40,946 nucleotides of DNA from Variovorax sp. GTDB taxonomy: Bacteria > Pseudomonadota > Gammaproteobacteria > Burkholderiales > Burkholderiaceae_C. The first letter of the stretch is position 1. Each line of letters begins with the position of its first letter. The stretch lies in the NCBI GenBank assembly GCA_017744285.1, contig JAGIBP010000051.1, positions 1 to 40,946 of the forward strand. The letters run 5' to 3'. Positions 39,499 to 40,946 of the stretch are shown in pieces. The position numbers and the translations under genes are program-made. A model generated the notes under the pieces. That model searched no databases. It had not been told where the DNA came from and saw only the letters and a list, made by a program, of their open reading frames with translations.

Positions 39499-40323
39499 TC
39501 AGGGCTTGGCGGCTTCCAGGGCGTCGCGGGTGCGCGTGGCTTCGCGCCGCGCGGCCTCGGCGAAGTCGTCGCCGGCCGAGGCATAGCAGATCGCGCGGGA
39601 CGAGTTGACCACGATGGGAGCGTCGGCGCGCCAGCCGGCGCGCACGGTCGCGACCGCATCGCCGCCCTGCGCGCCGACGCCGGGGATCAGCAGCGGCACG
39701 GTCGGCGCGAGCGCGCGCACGCGCTCGATCTCGTTGGGATAGGTCGCGCCGACCACGAGGCCGAGCTGGCCGTTCAGGTTCCAGGGGCCTTGCGCCAGGC
39801 CGGCGATGTGCTCGTACAGGAACGGCTCGCCCGGCACGCCGGCCAGGCGCTGCCCCTGCAGGTCGGAGCCGCCCGGGTTGCTGGTGCGGCACAGCAGGAA
39901 GGCGCCCTTGCCCTCGAAGCGCAGGTAGGGCTCGACCGAGTCGAAGCCCATGAAAGGCGACAGCGTGACCGCGTCGGCGCCGTAGCGCTCGAAGGCCTCG
40001 CGCGCGTACTGCTCGGCGGTGGAGCCGATGTCGCCGCGCTTGGCGTCGAGGATGGTGGGCACGTGCGGCGCGTTGCGGCGCATGTGCTCCATGAGGCGTT
40101 CGAGCTGGTCTTCGGCGCGGTGCGCAGCGAAGTAGGCGATCTGCGGCTTGAAGGCGATCACCAGGTCGGCCGTGGCATCGACGATGCGGGCGCAGAAGTC
40201 GTAGATCTTGCTGGCATCGCCCTGCAGGCGGGCGGGGAATTTCGTCGGTTCGGGGTCGAGCCCGACGCACAGCAGCGAGCCGTTCTGGCGCTCGGCGGCG
40301 CGCAGCTTGTCCAGGAAGGTCAT
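39499..40323 (-). CDS. pyrF: Orotidine 5'-phosphate decarboxylase (type 2)
   Basis: 274 residues; final step of UMP synthesis. The catalytic Asp-Lys-Asp array is in [18 protein letters not shown] (about 92-109). N-terminal [25 protein letters not shown] and the phosphate-binding [11 protein letters not shown] and NSSRAICYA are typical of the long, type 2 enzymes of beta-proteobacteria. It lies 27 bases downstream of the uracil-DNA glycosylase gene and 60 bases upstream of the GFA pair. Confidence 0.97.
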   Translation of the reverse strand: MTFLDKLRAAERQNGSLLCVGLDPEPTKFPARLQGDASKIYDFCARIVDATADLVIAFKPQIAYFAAHRAEDQLERLMEHMRRNAPHVPTILDAKRGDIGSTAEQYAREAFERYGADAVTLSPFMGFDSVEPYLRFEGKGAFLLCRTSNPGGSDLQGQRLAGVPGEPFLYEHIAGLAQGPWNLNGQLGLVVGATYPNEIERVRALAPTVPLLIPGVGAQGGDAVATVRAGWRADAPIVVNSSRAICYASAGDDFAEAARREATRTRDALEAAKP

Positions 40324-40350
40324 GAGGCGGAATTTTAGGCCGCCGCCGGG

Positions 40351-40946
40351 TCAGCCCCCGCGCGCGAACTCTTCGGCGGCCAGGCAGAGATCGGCCCACG
40401 CGCGGGCCTTGTCCGCCGGATTGCGCAGCAGGTAGGCGGGGTGGTAGGACACCACCACCGGCAAGGCCTCGGGCGCCGGCAGCATCGCGACAGGCAGCGC
40501 GCGACCGCGCAGCTTGCCGAGCGGGTCGCCGCTGTCCAGCAGGCTTTGCGCCGCCAGGGGCCCGAGCGCGAGCACCAGGCGCGGCGCGAGCGCCGCGGCG
40601 CTTTCCGCGAACACCTCGCCGAGGGGACGCGGACTGCCGGGCTGACCCGAGGCCACGCCGCGGTGCGTGCGCAGCAGATGCACGGGCACCCCGCCGTCAT
40701 GAAGGCCGAGGGCGCGCAGCATGTTGCCGAGCAACCGCCCCGCATCGCTCGCGAAGGGCTCGCCGTGGCGGCCGTCGAGCTCGGGCGGCATGTCGGCCAC
40801 CACCAGCCACCCGCCCGGGGCCATCGCTTCGCCGCCGTGGAGGTGGCGCGGCGCATCGGCGAGCACCGTGGCGCCGCCCTGCGCCACCGCGACGGGTGCG
40901 CGCGCGGGCGGTGCCGGCCGGGCGGGCTGCGCGGCCGGTGCGGCAG
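40351..40946 (-). CDS. Uracil-DNA glycosylase family protein (5' end cut by window edge)
   Basis: The last 197 codons are visible; the frame is open to the window end. Segments WLVVADMPPE (first active-site loop region), VYLVHLLRTHRG-like PVHLLRTHRGVASG, APRLVLALGPLAAQSLL and the C-terminal YHPAYLLRNPADKARAWADL match the SPO1 DNA polymerase-related/family 4-5 uracil-DNA glycosylases, which excise uracil from DNA and often carry an iron-sulfur cluster; its cysteines would be in the missing part. The visible N-terminal stretch is a Pro/Ala-rich linker, common in beta-proteobacterial members. Precedes pyrF. Confidence 0.88.
   Translation of the reverse strand, partial: AAPAAQPARPAPPARAPVAVAQGGATVLADAPRHLHGGEAMAPGGWLVVADMPPELDGRHGEPFASDAGRLLGNMLRALGLHDGGVPVHLLRTHRGVASGQPGSPRPLGEVFAESAAALAPRLVLALGPLAAQSLLDSGDPLGKLRGRALPVAMLPAPEALPVVVSYHPAYLLRNPADKARAWADLCLAAEEFARGG

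Overview
This is a GC-rich (roughly two-thirds G+C), densely packed bacterial chromosome segment. Gene content and protein style point to a beta-proteobacterium of the family Comamonadaceae, most likely Variovorax or a close relative: a Bug-type tripartite tricarboxylate receptor, a split three-gene pnt transhydrogenase, a BvgA-like regulator, aromatic-ring catabolic clusters and DUF2783 next to a flavin hydroxylase. I see no tRNA, rRNA, CRISPR array, insertion sequence, integrase or prophage gene. The taxonomic call is inference from protein resemblance.

Layout. 1-2165 (minus): pntA-pntAB-pntB, with pntB running off the left edge. 2458-6030 (plus): an OmpR-type response regulator coupled to a CHASE2 histidine kinase, then nudJ. 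6035-10440 (minus): mnmA, a luciferase-like flavin oxidoreductase, two small membrane proteins and a basic amino-acid antiporter preceded by an 18-codon leader ORF. 10642-13017 (plus): a SlyB-like lipoprotein and an SLC13/RCK transporter. 13014-16364 (minus): an aminotransferase-kynA-formamidase-like-RidA operon for tryptophan/aromatic amino-acid breakdown, divergent from an Lrp-type regulator through overlapping promoters. 17038-19281 (minus): ssb and two regulators with degenerate receiver domains. 19594-22662 (plus): uvrA. 22676-25389: a DauA-like D-amino-acid dehydrogenase, an orphan ATP synthase c subunit and an OYE-family reductase. 25413-30688 (minus): tesB and a gentisate-cleavage operon (gentisate dioxygenase, fumarylpyruvate hydrolase, Bug receptor, FAD oxidoreductase) divergent from a LysR regulator. 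31734-32180 (plus): a hotdog thioesterase. 32218-37682 (minus): a five-gene homogentisate operon (MBL-fold protein, MhaA-like hydroxylase, DUF2783/MhaB-like partner, hmgA, fahA) divergent from an IclR regulator. 38606-40946 (minus): two overlapping GFA-family genes, pyrF and the end of a uracil-DNA glycosylase gene.

How it works together. Three separate catabolic units for aromatic compounds (kynurenine, gentisate, homogentisate) each sit divergent from their own regulator (Lrp, LysR, IclR). Most neighbouring genes are stitched by 1-4 base start/stop overlaps. The most unusual points are the leader ORF before the antiporter, the orphan c subunit, the DauA-like enzyme lacking the arginine-recognition residues, the MBL protein that has lost its second-metal ligands, and two adjacent regulators with impaired receivers. 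I did not find a clearly new defence or mobile system.
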